A stretch of DNA of 64,000 bases from assembly GCF_043876815.1 (NCBI RefSeq), contig NZ_JBAWKA010000001.1, positions 930,001-994,000 on the forward strand, read 5' to 3'. Position 1 is the first letter of the stretch. The number at the start of each line of letters is the position of its first letter. Positions 26,606 to 36,051 of this stretch are shown here, piece by piece. The notes below the pieces were generated by a model. It ran no database searches, was not told the DNA's origin, and was given only the letters and a program-made list of their open reading frames with translations. The DNA is from Gaetbulibacter_A sp043876815. Lineage in GTDB: Bacteria > Bacteroidota > Bacteroidia > Flavobacteriales > Flavobacteriaceae. Made by a program: the position numbers and the translations under genes.

Positions 26606-28090
26606 TTAGTTTAAAGAAAAAGTAGTGCCTTCTTTACCATCTTTAAGCTGAATTCCTAAAGCGGCCAATTCATCGCGGATCTTATCAGAAAGCGCAAAAT
26701 CCTTATTGATACGTGCTTCCTGGCGCATTTTAATTAATAGCTCAACAGCCCCGGATAATTTATCTGTTCCGGCGGTTTTATTTGATGTGGTTTCAAGACC
26801 AAGAATATCAAAAACGAAAGCATGAATCGTTTCCTTGAAATTTTTTAAATCTACTTCACTTAGTGTTTCAGAACCTTCTTTTAACTGGTTGATGTATTTT
26901 ACCGCTTCAAATAAATGGGCTATGAGTATAGGTGAATTGAAATCATCATTCATAGCATCATAGCACGATTGTTTCCAGCTTGTAATATCAATACTTGATG
27001 ATGGAGAAGCATTCAAATCATTCATAACCTGGATAGCATCCATCAAACGATAAAACCCTTTTTCGCTTGCTAGAAGTCCGTCGTTTGTGAAATCTAAAAT
27101 ACTGCGATAATGGGCCTGTAGCATAAAAAATCGTGCTACACCCGGTTCGAAGGCTTTCGTGATATTTGAATTATTACCGGTGAAAATCTCACCCGGTAGA
27201 ATATAGTTCCCAGTAGATTTTGCCATTTTTTTACCATTCATGATAAGCATGTTGGCATGCATCCAATAATTTACAGGGGTTTGACCTTTTGCAGCTTCAT
27301 TTTGTGCGATCTCACACTCATGGTGTGGAAATTTCAGATCCATGCCACCACCGTGAATATCAAATTGCTCCCCAAGATATTTTGTGCTCATGGCTGTACA
27401 TTCCAGATGCCAGCCTGGAAAACCATCACTCCAAGGTGACGGCCAACGCATGATATGCTGGGGCTCAGCACGTTTCCAAAGCGCAAAATCCTGCGGATTC
27501 TTTTTATCGCTCTGACCGTCTAAAGCACGCGTATTATGAATGAGGTCTTCTAGTTTTCTTTTACTCAGTTTTCCGTAATCATGTGTTTCATTAAACTTAT
27601 GCACATCAAAATACACAGAACCATTAACTTCATAAGCAAAACCATTTTCAATAATGGTTTTTATGAGCTCAATTTGTTCAATAATATGTCCTGTGGCCGT
27701 AGGTTCAATACTTGGCGGAAGGAAATTAAATTTATCCAGGATGTTGTGAAAATCTACAGTGTAACGTTGTACTACTTCCATAGGTTCCAGCTGTTCTAAA
27801 CGCGCTTTTTTCGCAATGCGGTCTTCACCAACATCAGCATCATTTTCCAAGTGACCTGCATCTGTAATATTGCGTACATAACGCACTTTATAACCTAAAT
27901 GCTTCAAATAACGGAAGATCACATCAAAGGACATAAAGGTTCTTACGTTTCCTAAATGGACATTGCTATAAACGGTTGGTCCGCATACATACATCCCTAC
28001 ATAACCTTCATCTAATGGTTTAAATGCTTCTTTTTCTCCGCTTAATGAATTGTATATTTGAATATTTTGGCTTTTGTAAAGTGGCGTCAT
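26606..28090 (-). CDS. cysS: Cysteine--tRNA ligase
   Basis: 494 residues. Class I synthetase motifs: HLGN (45-48, the HIGH variant) with the zinc cysteine in VCGPTVYS (C36), zinc ligands in the WHLECTAMS and HHECEIAQ segments, and KMAKSTGNY (KMSKS loop). It charges tRNA-Cys with cysteine. The C-terminal DALR-like and anticodon-binding region ends at the usual length. It is followed by yidD, likely in one transcript. Confidence 0.97.
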   Translation of the reverse strand: MTPLYKSQNIQIYNSLSGEKEAFKPLDEGYVGMYVCGPTVYSNVHLGNVRTFMSFDVIFRYLKHLGYKVRYVRNITDAGHLENDADVGEDRIAKKARLEQLEPMEVVQRYTVDFHNILDKFNFLPPSIEPTATGHIIEQIELIKTIIENGFAYEVNGSVYFDVHKFNETHDYGKLSKRKLEDLIHNTRALDGQSDKKNPQDFALWKRAEPQHIMRWPSPWSDGFPGWHLECTAMSTKYLGEQFDIHGGGMDLKFPHHECEIAQNEAAKGQTPVNYWMHANMLIMNGKKMAKSTGNYILPGEIFTGNNSNITKAFEPGVARFFMLQAHYRSILDFTNDGLLASEKGFYRLMDAIQVMNDLNASPSSSIDITSWKQSCYDAMNDDFNSPILIAHLFEAVKYINQLKEGSETLSEVDLKNFKETIHAFVFDILGLETTSNKTAGTDKLSGAVELLIKMRQEARINKDFALSDKIRDELAALGIQLKDGKEGTTFSLN

Positions 28091-28159
28091 GGTTCGGTTG
28101 CGCTTGTTAAGGTCCTGGTAACTGAGTTTTCGATCAATGGAAGGTTTTAAATAATCTGG

Positions 28160-28837
28160 TTAAAACGAGGTGTCGAGATTTATATAATCTAAAAACTCTC
28201 GTCTTACGGCCTTATCTTTAAATTTTCCTCCAAATTCCGAAGTTACGGTACTACTTTCTATATCGCGAATACCTCTGGAATTGACACATAAATGTTTGGC
28301 ATCAATAACGCAGGCGACATCCTGAGTATTCAATACCTCCTGTAATTCCTTAACAATCTGGATGGTTAAACGTTCCTGGACCTGGGGTCTTTTAGCGAAA
28401 TAGTCTACAATACGATTCATTTTAGACAGGCCTACTACGGTACCATTTGATATGTAAGCAACGTGTGCTTTTCCAACAATTGGTAACAAGTGATGCTCGC
28501 AGGTAGAGTATAGGGTAATGTTTTTCTCCACTAACATTTCACCGTATTTGTACTTATTTTCAAAAGTTGAAGGTTTGGGTTTTTTATCAGGATTAAGTCC
28601 GCCAAAAATTTCGTTCACGAACATTTTAGCAACTCTGTTTGGCGTACCATTGAGACTGTCATCAGAAAGGTCGAGTCCAAGAGTTTCCATGATATGACGT
28701 ACATCGTCTTTAATGATATCTATTTTTTCTTCATTTGATAATTTAAACGCATCGTTACGCATTGGTGTGTTTGCCGAAGTACTGATGTGATCATCTCCTA
28801 AAGATTCAAATTCTTCCAAATTTTTTCCAAATTTCAT
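28160..28837 (-). CDS. folE: GTP cyclohydrolase I
   Basis: 225 residues from the ATG at 28837. Motifs: STCEHHLLPIVGKAHVAYI (zinc Cys and catalytic His), GLSKMNRIVDYFAKRPQVQERLT, and CVIDAKHLCVNSRGI with the second zinc cysteine. It converts GTP to dihydroneopterin triphosphate for folate or other pterins. A longer reading frame begins at 28951, but a -7 box sits at 28949-28956 on top of that start, so translation from 28837 is strongly favoured. Confidence 0.94.
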   Translation of the reverse strand: MKFGKNLEEFESLGDDHISTSANTPMRNDAFKLSNEEKIDIIKDDVRHIMETLGLDLSDDSLNGTPNRVAKMFVNEIFGGLNPDKKPKPSTFENKYKYGEMLVEKNITLYSTCEHHLLPIVGKAHVAYISNGTVVGLSKMNRIVDYFAKRPQVQERLTIQIVKELQEVLNTQDVACVIDAKHLCVNSRGIRDIESSTVTSEFGGKFKDKAVRREFLDYINLDTSF

Positions 28838-28948
28838 CTGTCTGTGCTTTAATTTTAATGGAGTTATTACTTTAAAAACTCCAAGTATCTGTGATAGAGC
28901 CATTTTTGATTGGTTTATCACAATATGAAAAATCTGCTTTTCAGTCTG

Positions 28949-28956
28949 CAAAGATA
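28949..28956 (-). promoter_or_regulatory. -7 promoter box for folE
   Basis: Minus-strand TATCTTTG; predicts a leader of about 105 bases and excludes the longer start. Confidence 0.55.
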
Positions 28957-29045
28957 AACAAAACAGTTTTGTTATGTTTTATCTTAACAAACAATTATAC
29001 AGGGCTGATATAGTCTGTAATTGTAATTATTCATTACATTTTTAA

Positions 29046-29083
29046 AAAAGAAAAAACCCAAACAACAAGTTGTCTGGGTTTTA
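29046..29083 (-). terminator. Terminator of the FadL-type porin gene
   Basis: AAAACCCA/TGGGTTTT stem extended by ACAAC/GTTGT, with a T-run on the minus strand after it. Confidence 0.85.
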
Positions 29084-29101
29084 ATTTAATTTCTTATTCA
29101 C

Positions 29102-30628
29102 TTATATGTTTAGGCTCAGGGATAGGATGATATTTGAATTCGATCGTATCACTGTAGCTGTATCCAATAAGCCCACATTATATAATGAAGGATTATCCGT
29201 GCGCTCCCAGGTGTCATAAGTCAGATCTAATCTGGTATTCCCGAAATTATAACCAACTCCAAAAGAGTAGCCTGTTAGATCTCCTATTGTAAAACCGTTC
29301 TTATAAGGACTTTCCTCAAATCTATAGCCAGCACGCAAACTCCATTGCTCTAATTTATACTCACCACCTAGTCGATAGGTTTGTGAGACATCAAAAATAT
29401 TAGCCATGGCATTATTCTGGTCATTAAAGAAAGAATCGGATTCCGGTTTAAATTTCGTTTTACTGTAATCCTTAACGGCATAATCAAAACTTATGAGTCC
29501 TTGCTGACCAAATACATAAGCGACACTACCTGTGATTTGAGATGGTGTTTGAAGCCTATAAGTTGGATAAATATTTACCACTTGAGGATTCACTTCAATA
29601 AAACCGTTGTCCCCATCAGTCGCAATATACTGGGTTGTTTCATCGTTGATATTGTACCAAATCGGAGAATCGTATACAGCACCTAATCGCCATGAATCCC
29701 CTAATTTAAGTATACCACCCAATTGGAATGAAAACCCATTCCCGGTAGTTGATAAGGTATTTTCAAAATCTACAAAATTTACCACAGATCCGGCATTATT
29801 GTTGTCTTCCAGTAAAACAGTACTTCGATTATAGTTAATAAAATGGGTATTTAAATTTAGACCTAAATACAGGTTCTCCTTATATTGAGTAGCTAGGTTA
29901 AAACTAGCCTTACCATTATATCCTGTTGCTGCATATGTATAATCATGTGTAAAATTACCGGGTGCTACATTCCCGAAGTATACCGAGTTAGCATCGTTGT
30001 TAATATCCTCCGGTTCTAGCAAGAAAGATTCAAAACCTAAAAAGCCCTGCTGATTTGCAAATCCGTATATTTCTCCAATTGCTTGGTAAGCTTCACCTAG
30101 TGTTTCGTCTGGTAATGCCGAAATCTCATCTAAGCGCAAACCATCGGCATAATCGTAAAAATAGCTTGTAATAGAGTTACTAAACTGGCCGTCATCGTTG
30201 GTATTTGTGCCTACGGCGAACCAGGTGTTGTTGAAGTTATTGGTGCGATCGTAGGTGACACCAATTGAAAATTTCCGCCAGGGTGAAACCGAATTATTTC
30301 TGAATACAAACACAGCGCCACCTTGACTAAGATCTGTTTTGCGTGTTGAAATTGATCCAAATCCATTAAAGTAATTGGTGTCATCAGTTTCGTTGTTAAT
30401 GGAAAGTGAAAAAGAAGCATTACTTTGAATAAATACGGCGCCCCCTGCAGGGTTACTACTCATAGCACTAAGGTCGCCACCAAGGGCTCCAAAAGCACCG
30501 CTTAGGGCACGATAACGTGCCGTTCCCTCAATGGTATTTTGAGAATATCTTAAAGCATCTGAAATATCCTGGGCCTGCATTAGAGAAATAGAGAGTATCC
30601 CAAGACATAATAAAGTTAATTTTTTCAT
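29102..30628 (-). CDS. FadL/OmpP1-type outer-membrane transporter
   Basis: 508 residues. Signal peptide (1-19, ending LMQAQ), then ISDALRYSQNTIEGTARYRALSGAFGALGGDLSAMSSNPAG, the N-terminal plug pattern of the OmpP1/FadL/TodX family in Bacteroidota, followed by a beta barrel of alternating aromatic/polar strands ending in ILSLSLNI. The family lets long-chain fatty acids or other hydrophobic compounds cross the outer membrane. Substrate cannot be assigned. Confidence 0.88.
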   Translation of the reverse strand: MKKLTLLCLGILSISLMQAQDISDALRYSQNTIEGTARYRALSGAFGALGGDLSAMSSNPAGGAVFIQSNASFSLSINNETDDTNYFNGFGSISTRKTDLSQGGAVFVFRNNSVSPWRKFSIGVTYDRTNNFNNTWFAVGTNTNDDGQFSNSITSYFYDYADGLRLDEISALPDETLGEAYQAIGEIYGFANQQGFLGFESFLLEPEDINNDANSVYFGNVAPGNFTHDYTYAATGYNGKASFNLATQYKENLYLGLNLNTHFINYNRSTVLLEDNNNAGSVVNFVDFENTLSTTGNGFSFQLGGILKLGDSWRLGAVYDSPIWYNINDETTQYIATDGDNGFIEVNPQVVNIYPTYRLQTPSQITGSVAYVFGQQGLISFDYAVKDYSKTKFKPESDSFFNDQNNAMANIFDVSQTYRLGGEYKLEQWSLRAGYRFEESPYKNGFTIGDLTGYSFGVGYNFGNTRLDLTYDTWERTDNPSLYNVGLLDTATVIRSNSNIILSLSLNI

Positions 30629-30693
30629 AAGCGATTTTATTAGCCCTTAAAGGCTTAAATTGACAAATTCTGAATTAAGTAAAAACAATCGGA

Positions 30694-31905
30694 TTAACCT
30701 CCTCTTCGGCCTCCACGACTTCCACCTGATGATGATCCACGAGAACTTCCTCCGCCTGATGATCTCACTGAAGATCCTGATGAAGAAGAACTTCTGCTCG
30801 GGGTGTAGCCTGAACTGGATCTGCTACTACTTGATGGTGTATATAGCGATCGTGAGCTTCTGCTAGGCATAGTTGATGGGGTTCTGTAGCTCGAGTTTCC
30901 TCTTATGGTTGAAGATCCTCTGGATGTAGAATTCCCGGAAGGCGTTCTGATAACTGATGAACTACGTCTTACTCCAGAATTACCGGGAGCACTGTATCGA
31001 GATGTGTAATTTCTCGTAGCTGTTCTTGAGTTACTGGCAGTTCCTGAACTCCGTCTCATATTAGATGTATTATTACGATAAGAGTTATTGATTATATTAC
31101 TACTGTTTCTTCGCGAACTATTATATTTTGAGGTCACGGAAGTGCTATTTCGTAACGCAGAGCTACGACGCCCTTGGGTTCTGTTATTTAAATTACTTTC
31201 ACCACGATAAGATGTGGTCGCATAGCTACCTCTTCGGCTGGCACTGAATGAAGATCTTCTACCATAATAGCCGCTTCGAGAATTATAGTAAGGCGCATTT
31301 CCGTAATAACCCCATCCCGCATAATAGTTTCCGAAATACGGGTTCCAAAATGGATCATTCCAACCCCAGCTATTCCAGCCCCAGTTGTTCCAACCCCAAC
31401 TATTCCATCCCCAGTTGTTCCAACCCCAGTTGTTCCAGCCCCAGCGATTCCATCCCCAGTTGTTCCAACCCCAGCTATTCCAACCCCAGTTGTTCCAGCC
31501 CCAGTTGTTCCAACCGTTATCGATGTAATTAATGGTAACACTATTACTGTTTTGTCCCCAACCAACATAGTTTTGGGTATTATCTACTAAAGAATCGTTT
31601 TCAACATAAGTATCACTGGTATAACTATCTACATCAGTGAAAATATCACTATTTTCAATCATGACGTCATACTCCATGGCTTTGTTCTTAAAATAATTCT
31701 CGTAATAATCACTATTGTTTTGATTTGGGATTTCAACAATAACATCTTCACGTTGTTGTGGATTAACACGCATTTCAGGCTCACCGTAAATACCATCGGA
31801 TTCCACGCCAACATATTGATATGACCCACAGGAGGCCATAATAAGCAATAAGCCAAGTAGGGGGGCAAATTGCAATTTCTTATTTAGGTCGTTATAAAGT
31901 CGCAT
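30694..31905 (-). CDS. Repeat-rich lipoprotein with WGWN tandem repeats and Ser/Arg-rich tail
   Basis: 403 residues. Lipobox MASC (cysteine about residue 26) with an SYQYVG segment following. An acidic middle (about 50-120) leads to ten or more 5-residue repeats of the form WGWNN (about residues 131-185), then a Tyr/Gly-rich link and a long S, R, G, T, N-rich tail (about 200-403). The repeats and low-complexity tail predict an extended, aromatic-rich surface protein. Function unknown. A -7 box lies about 29 bases before the ATG. Confidence 0.7.
   Translation of the reverse strand: MRLYNDLNKKLQFAPLLGLLLIMASCGSYQYVGVESDGIYGEPEMRVNPQQREDVIVEIPNQNNSDYYENYFKNKAMEYDVMIENSDIFTDVDSYTSDTYVENDSLVDNTQNYVGWGQNSNSVTINYIDNGWNNWGWNNWGWNSWGWNNWGWNRWGWNNWGWNNWGWNSWGWNNWGWNSWGWNDPFWNPYFGNYYAGWGYYGNAPYYNSRSGYYGRRSSFSASRRGSYATTSYRGESNLNNRTQGRRSSALRNSTSVTSKYNSSRRNSSNIINNSYRNNTSNMRRSSGTASNSRTATRNYTSRYSAPGNSGVRRSSSVIRTPSGNSTSRGSSTIRGNSSYRTPSTMPSRSSRSLYTPSSSSRSSSGYTPSRSSSSSGSSVRSSGGGSSRGSSSGGSRGGRRGG
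31359..31514. repeat. 15-bp tandem repeat array encoding the WGWNN repeats
   Basis: About ten to eleven units of CCAGTTGTTCCAACC-like sequence on the plus strand, with single-base differences among units. Such arrays can change copy number by slippage or recombination. Confidence 0.9.
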
Positions 31906-31933
31906 ATCTAAAAGATTTTATTGTTGAACATTA

Positions 31934-31941
31934 CAAAAATA
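31934..31941 (-). promoter_or_regulatory. -7 promoter box for the WGWN-repeat lipoprotein
   Basis: Minus-strand TATTTTTG, exact consensus. Confidence 0.5.
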
Positions 31942-32004
31942 GTTAGTTTTGCTGAACTATTTTTTTATTTAACATATGCACAATATTTGTGCCAAAAAGC
32001 TAAT

Positions 32005-33483
32005 ATGAGTAAAAAACTTACAAGTAGAGCGGAAGATTATTCCAAGTGGTACAACGAATTGGTTGTCAAGGCTGATCTCGCGGAGAATTCGGCGGTTAGA
32101 GGCTGTATGGTAATTAAACCCTATGGCTATGCTATTTGGGAAAAAATGCAGGCTGAACTTGATCGAATGTTTAAAGAAACAGGACATCAAAATGCTTATT
32201 TTCCGCTATTTGTGCCAAAAAGTTTGTTTGAGGCCGAAGAAAAAAATGCTGAAGGGTTCGCAAAGGAATGTGCTGTTGTTACCCATTACAGACTTCAAAA
32301 CGACCCTGAAAACCCTGGAAAACTTCGTGTGGATCCTGAGGCGAAACTGGAAGAAGAGTTGGTGGTTCGCCCAACAAGCGAAGCTATTATTTGGAATACC
32401 TACAGAAACTGGATCCAGAGCTATCGCGATTTGCCTTTACTTATTAATCAGTGGGCCAATGTGGTGCGTTGGGAAATGCGCACCCGCTTATTTTTAAGAA
32501 CAGCTGAATTTTTATGGCAAGAAGGACACACGGCGCACGCTACCAAACAAGAGGCCTTGGAAGAAACTAAACTCATGAATAATGTGTACGCCACCTTTGC
32601 TGAAAACTTTATGGCTATTCCGGTAATACAAGGTGTTAAAACGGAAAGTGAACGTTTTGCCGGCGCCGAAGAGACTTATTGTATTGAAGCCTTGATGCAG
32701 GACGGGAAAGCACTTCAAGCAGGAACATCTCACTTTTTGGGCCAAAATTTTGCCAAAGCCTTTGATGTTAAGTTTGCCAATAAAGAAGGCCAACAAGATT
32801 ATGTTTGGGCTACCTCATGGGGGGTGTCAACGCGTTTAATGGGGGCTTTAATTATGACGCATAGCGATGATCAGGGCCTAGTTTTACCTCCAAATTTAGC
32901 GCCTAATCAGGTGGTTATTGTGCCCATTTATAAAAATGAAGAGCAATTTGAAGCTGTTTCGGAAGTTGCTAATAATATCGTTTCAAGGTTAAGAGCTAAA
33001 GGTATTTCTGTTAAGTATGATAATAGAGACACCCAGAGACCCGGAGCTAAATTTGCACAACATGAATTACAAGGTGTACCATTACGTATTGCTATTGGAC
33101 CTAAAGATCTGGAAAATAAAACGGTGGAATTAGCACGTCGGGATACCTTAACCAAGAATATTATAGCACTTGAAGGTATAGAAGATCATATTCAGGATTT
33201 ATTAAAGGAGATCCAAGAATCGATTTTCAAAAAAGCACTTGAATTTAGGGATTCGCACATCACAGAGGTAGAAACTTTTGAGGAATTTAAATCGGTTTTA
33301 GAAACCAAAACAGGATTTATATCCGCACATTGGGATGGCACGAATGAGACAGAAGATAAAATCAAGGAACTAACTAAAGCGACGATTCGTTGTATTCCAT
33401 TGGATCAGCCCGCTGAGGATGGGGTGTGTATCTATTCCGGAAAACCCTCAAAAGGTCGGGTTTTGTTCGCAAAAGCATACTAA
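32005..33483 (+). CDS. proS: Proline--tRNA ligase (short, archaeal/eukaryote-type)
   Basis: 492 residues from MSKKLTSRAEDYSKWYNELV. Class II features: motif 2 (VRWEMRTRLFLRTAEFLWQEGHTAH), the proline-pocket AGTSHFLGQNFAKAFDV and motif 3 (WGVSTRLMGALIMTHSDDQGLVLPP). No editing insertion is present, and the C-terminal zinc-like domain ends KGRVLFAKAY, as in the type 3 enzyme. It charges tRNA-Pro. An upstream frame extends to 31921, but the ATG at 32005 fits the family. Confidence 0.96.
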   Translation: MSKKLTSRAEDYSKWYNELVVKADLAENSAVRGCMVIKPYGYAIWEKMQAELDRMFKETGHQNAYFPLFVPKSLFEAEEKNAEGFAKECAVVTHYRLQNDPENPGKLRVDPEAKLEEELVVRPTSEAIIWNTYRNWIQSYRDLPLLINQWANVVRWEMRTRLFLRTAEFLWQEGHTAHATKQEALEETKLMNNVYATFAENFMAIPVIQGVKTESERFAGAEETYCIEALMQDGKALQAGTSHFLGQNFAKAFDVKFANKEGQQDYVWATSWGVSTRLMGALIMTHSDDQGLVLPPNLAPNQVVIVPIYKNEEQFEAVSEVANNIVSRLRAKGISVKYDNRDTQRPGAKFAQHELQGVPLRIAIGPKDLENKTVELARRDTLTKNIIALEGIEDHIQDLLKEIQESIFKKALEFRDSHITEVETFEEFKSVLETKTGFISAHWDGTNETEDKIKELTKATIRCIPLDQPAEDGVCIYSGKPSKGRVLFAKAY

Positions 33484-33538
33484 AATTTAGACTTAAAAAA
33501 GGCTTTTAAAAATTTTTAGAAAAAAAATTATATTGGTC

Positions 33539-33568
33539 TTGCAACATTTAAAAATAGTTGTATTTTTG
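33539..33568 (+). promoter_or_regulatory. Bacteroidota promoter for tRNA-Glu and rpsT
   Basis: TTG at 33539-33541, 19 bases, then TATTTTTG at 33561-33568. Both elements and the spacing match the TTTG-N19-TAnnTTTG consensus. Start expected near 33573. Confidence 0.75.
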
Positions 33569-33650
33569 CATCCGCAATGGAAACGTTGTGTAGTTAATTG
33601 AAACAGTTTGAAGTTAATCAATATTGATTAACGGTGTCACAAGAATAAAT

Positions 33651-33722
33651 GGCCCGTTCGTCTATCGGCTAGGACGCCAGGTTTTCATCCTGGTAAGAGG
33701 GGTTCGATTCCCCTACGGGCTA
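33651..33722 (+). tRNA. tRNA-Glu (TTC)
   Basis: Acceptor arms GGCCCGT and ACGGGCT (first pair G-U), anticodon arm CCAGG-TTTTCAT-CCTGG with anticodon TTC, T arm GAGGGG/TTCGATT/CCCCT. The CCA end is not encoded. It sits 22 bases upstream of rpsT and probably shares its transcript. Confidence 0.97.
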
Positions 33723-33744
33723 CAATTTTAATAAAAAACAAAAC

Positions 33745-33996
33745 ATGGCAAATCATAAGTCAGCATTAAAAAGAATTAGAAGTAACGAAGCAAAGCGTGT
33801 GGTAAACAAATACCAGCACAAAACAACGCGTAATGCTATTAAGAAGTTACGTGAGCTAACTGATAAGAAAGAAGCTGAGAAAATGTTTCCAACAGTTGTG
33901 TCGATGATCGATAAATTGTCAAAGAAAAATATCATTCACGACAATAAGGCCGCTAATTTAAAGTCAGGTTTAGCAAAGCATATCGAAACGCTATAA
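33745..33996 (+). CDS. rpsT: 30S ribosomal protein S20
   Basis: 83 residues: MANHKSALKRIRSNEAKRVVNK, then a second helix ending KSGLAKHIETL. Highly basic three-helix protein that binds 16S rRNA in the small subunit. Length is right for the family. A strong terminator follows. Confidence 0.97.
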   Translation: MANHKSALKRIRSNEAKRVVNKYQHKTTRNAIKKLRELTDKKEAEKMFPTVVSMIDKLSKKNIIHDNKAANLKSGLAKHIETL

Positions 33997-34013
33997 GTAA
34001 AAACATTACAATA

Positions 34014-34049
34014 TTAAAAAGCTTCTCTTTCTGGAGAAGCTTTTTTTTT
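34014..34049 (+). terminator. Terminator of rpsT
   Basis: AAAAAGCTTCTC/GAGAAGC arms followed by nine T. Confidence 0.9.
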
Positions 34050-34109
34050 GTGCCTGTTTTTTCCAATCATCCTTATTTATTGCGCACAAATAGCGTTTCG
34101 TTTAAATAC

Positions 34110-34151
34110 AAAAAAGCCCTAACAATATTTGGTATTGCTAAGGCTTTTTAT
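34110..34151 (-). terminator. Terminator of rho
   Basis: AAAAAGCC/GGCTTTTT outer stem with inner CAATA/TATTG pairing, 30 bases after the rho stop. Confidence 0.8.
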
Positions 34152-34181
34152 ATTTGAGTTAGTCTAGTTAAACTCGTGTAA

Positions 34182-35855
34182 TTATCCGTTCATGGATATT
34201 AAAAATTCTTCGTTGTTTCGCGTTTGCTTAAAACGCTCGTTAATGAATTCCATAGCCTCAACCGGGTTCATATCCGCTAAATATTTGCGCATTACCCACA
34301 TACGTTGAATCGTATTTTCATCTAATAACAGATCATCACGACGCGTACTTGAGGACGTAAGATCGATAGCAGGGAAAATACGACGATTCGATATTTTTCT
34401 ATCCAATTGTAGCTCCATGTTACCGGTTCCTTTAAATTCTTCAAAGATAACCTCGTCCATTTTTGAACCTGTTTCAGTAAGTGCAGTCGCTATAATGGTT
34501 AAGGATCCACCATTTTCAATATTTCTTGCAGCACCAAAGAAACGTTTTGGTTTATGAAGCGCGTTGGCATCCACACCACCACTTAATATTTTACCAGAAG
34601 CCGGTTGTACGGTGTTGTAAGCTCTGGCCAAACGGGTAATGGAGTCTAAAAGAATAACGACATCATGTCCACATTCTACCAAACGTTTTGCTTTTTCCAA
34701 AACAATATCTGCAATTTTCACATGTTCGTGAGCTTCTTTATCAAAGGTTGAAGAGATTACTTCACCACGCACGTTACGCTGCATATCAGTTACTTCCTCA
34801 GGGCGTTCATCGATCAACAAAATCATTAAATAAACCTCAGGATGATTTGCAGCAATAGCATTAGCCACGTCTTTTAATAACATGGTTTTACCGGTTTTTG
34901 GCTGCGATACGATCATACCACGCTGTCCTTTTCCAATAGGCGAGAACAGGTCCATAATACGAGTCGATATGGTGCTTTGTTTTTCGGCAATATTGAATTT
35001 TTCTTTTGGGAATAGTGGTGTAAGGTGTTCAAAAGATACTCGGTCTCGCACCACTTCCGGTTTCTGACCATTAATTCTGGTAACTTTAATTAAAGGAAAG
35101 TATTTTTCACCTTCTTTGGGAGGGCGAACGTTTCCTAAAACAGTATCACCTTTCTTTAAACCAAATAAACGAATTTGAGACTGCGACACATAAATATCAT
35201 CAGGCGACGATAAATAGTTGTAATCAGATGAACGTAAAAAGCCGTAGCCATCCTGCATGACATCTAAGACGCCTTCACTTTCAATAATAGCATCAAATTC
35301 AAAATCCGGCTCGCGGTAACGATTGCGGTTATCTTTGTTGCCTTTATCAACATTAGGGCTCTTCGGACCTTTATGTTGATTTTTATTTTGGTTATGATCT
35401 TTCTTCTGATGAGTTTTTTGTTTGTTATCAGGAGTGTTTTTATCGTTTTTGCTAGAATTCGAATCCGCCTTTGAGCGCGTATCAGGTTTCTGTTGGGTAT
35501 TCTGCTTTGAATTATCCTTCACAGGAGTGTCCTTTTTAGAGGAATCCTTTTTGTTAGAATGATCATCGGGTTTTTTAGAATTCTCATCAGATTTCTTAGG
35601 CTGATTTTGAGGTCCTTTATTATTTGATCGCTCAACGCGTTTTCTAGGTTTTTTATCCTGATCTTGCTTAGACTTAGTGTCAATGGCAGATTCAACTACA
35701 GTTGAAACCACCTTCGGATTGGCCGCCTGCTTATCTAAAATCTGATAAACAAGATCTAATTTTTTTAAAGATCTGTATTTAGGAATACTTAGCTGTTTAG
35801 CAATTTCTTGTAAATCTGCTAATTTCTTTTCTTTTAATTCTGAAATTTCAAGCAT
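34182..35855 (-). CDS. rho: Transcription termination factor Rho with long disordered insert
   Basis: 557 residues against about 420 in the classical factor. Domains: N-terminal helical domain (about 1-50, ISELKEKKLADLQEIAKQL), then a disordered K, N, D, S, Q-rich insert (about 65-185), an RNA-binding cold-shock domain (about 190-260, with GVLDVMQDGYGFLRSSDYNYLSSPDDIYVS) and the hexameric ATPase with Walker A SQPKTGKT, a VILLDSITRLARAYN Walker B and the arginine-finger region. It ends transcripts by translocating RNA. Inserts of this kind are known in Bacteroidota Rho and have been linked to condensate formation. Confidence 0.96.
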   Translation of the reverse strand: MLEISELKEKKLADLQEIAKQLSIPKYRSLKKLDLVYQILDKQAANPKVVSTVVESAIDTKSKQDQDKKPRKRVERSNNKGPQNQPKKSDENSKKPDDHSNKKDSSKKDTPVKDNSKQNTQQKPDTRSKADSNSSKNDKNTPDNKQKTHQKKDHNQNKNQHKGPKSPNVDKGNKDNRNRYREPDFEFDAIIESEGVLDVMQDGYGFLRSSDYNYLSSPDDIYVSQSQIRLFGLKKGDTVLGNVRPPKEGEKYFPLIKVTRINGQKPEVVRDRVSFEHLTPLFPKEKFNIAEKQSTISTRIMDLFSPIGKGQRGMIVSQPKTGKTMLLKDVANAIAANHPEVYLMILLIDERPEEVTDMQRNVRGEVISSTFDKEAHEHVKIADIVLEKAKRLVECGHDVVILLDSITRLARAYNTVQPASGKILSGGVDANALHKPKRFFGAARNIENGGSLTIIATALTETGSKMDEVIFEEFKGTGNMELQLDRKISNRRIFPAIDLTSSSTRRDDLLLDENTIQRMWVMRKYLADMNPVEAMEFINERFKQTRNNEEFLISMNG

Positions 35856-36022
35856 TGAAGTTTATTTGAAAAAAATAATTTTTAAGAGTATAATTACTTT
35901 GAAAATGTTTTGATTTGTTATTCTGAAGAAAAGACCACAACAACTGCAGTCGATGAGAATATCTTATGCAATAATACAACTTTATTTTAATTTTTAACGT
36001 TAATTTTCGAAAAGAAACTGTT

Positions 36023-36030
36023 ATTTTTGC
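36023..36030 (+). promoter_or_regulatory. -7 promoter box for the DUF4293 gene
   Basis: TATTTTTG, exact consensus, 22 bases before the ATG. Confidence 0.5.
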
Positions 36031-36051
36031 TCTCAGATTTTTAAAATCATC

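Noticed and set aside
28838..28951. N-terminal extension of folE
   Set aside because: A perfect -7 promoter box overlaps the longer start codon, and the extension is not like other GTP cyclohydrolases.
31359..31514. CRISPR-like array
   Set aside because: Units are contiguous 15-base repeats without spacers and are in frame with a protein.
31188..31568. Long open frames on both strands across the WGWN repeat array
   Set aside because: They are products of the low-complexity 15-bp repeat; only the minus-strand frame with the lipoprotein signal is a real gene.
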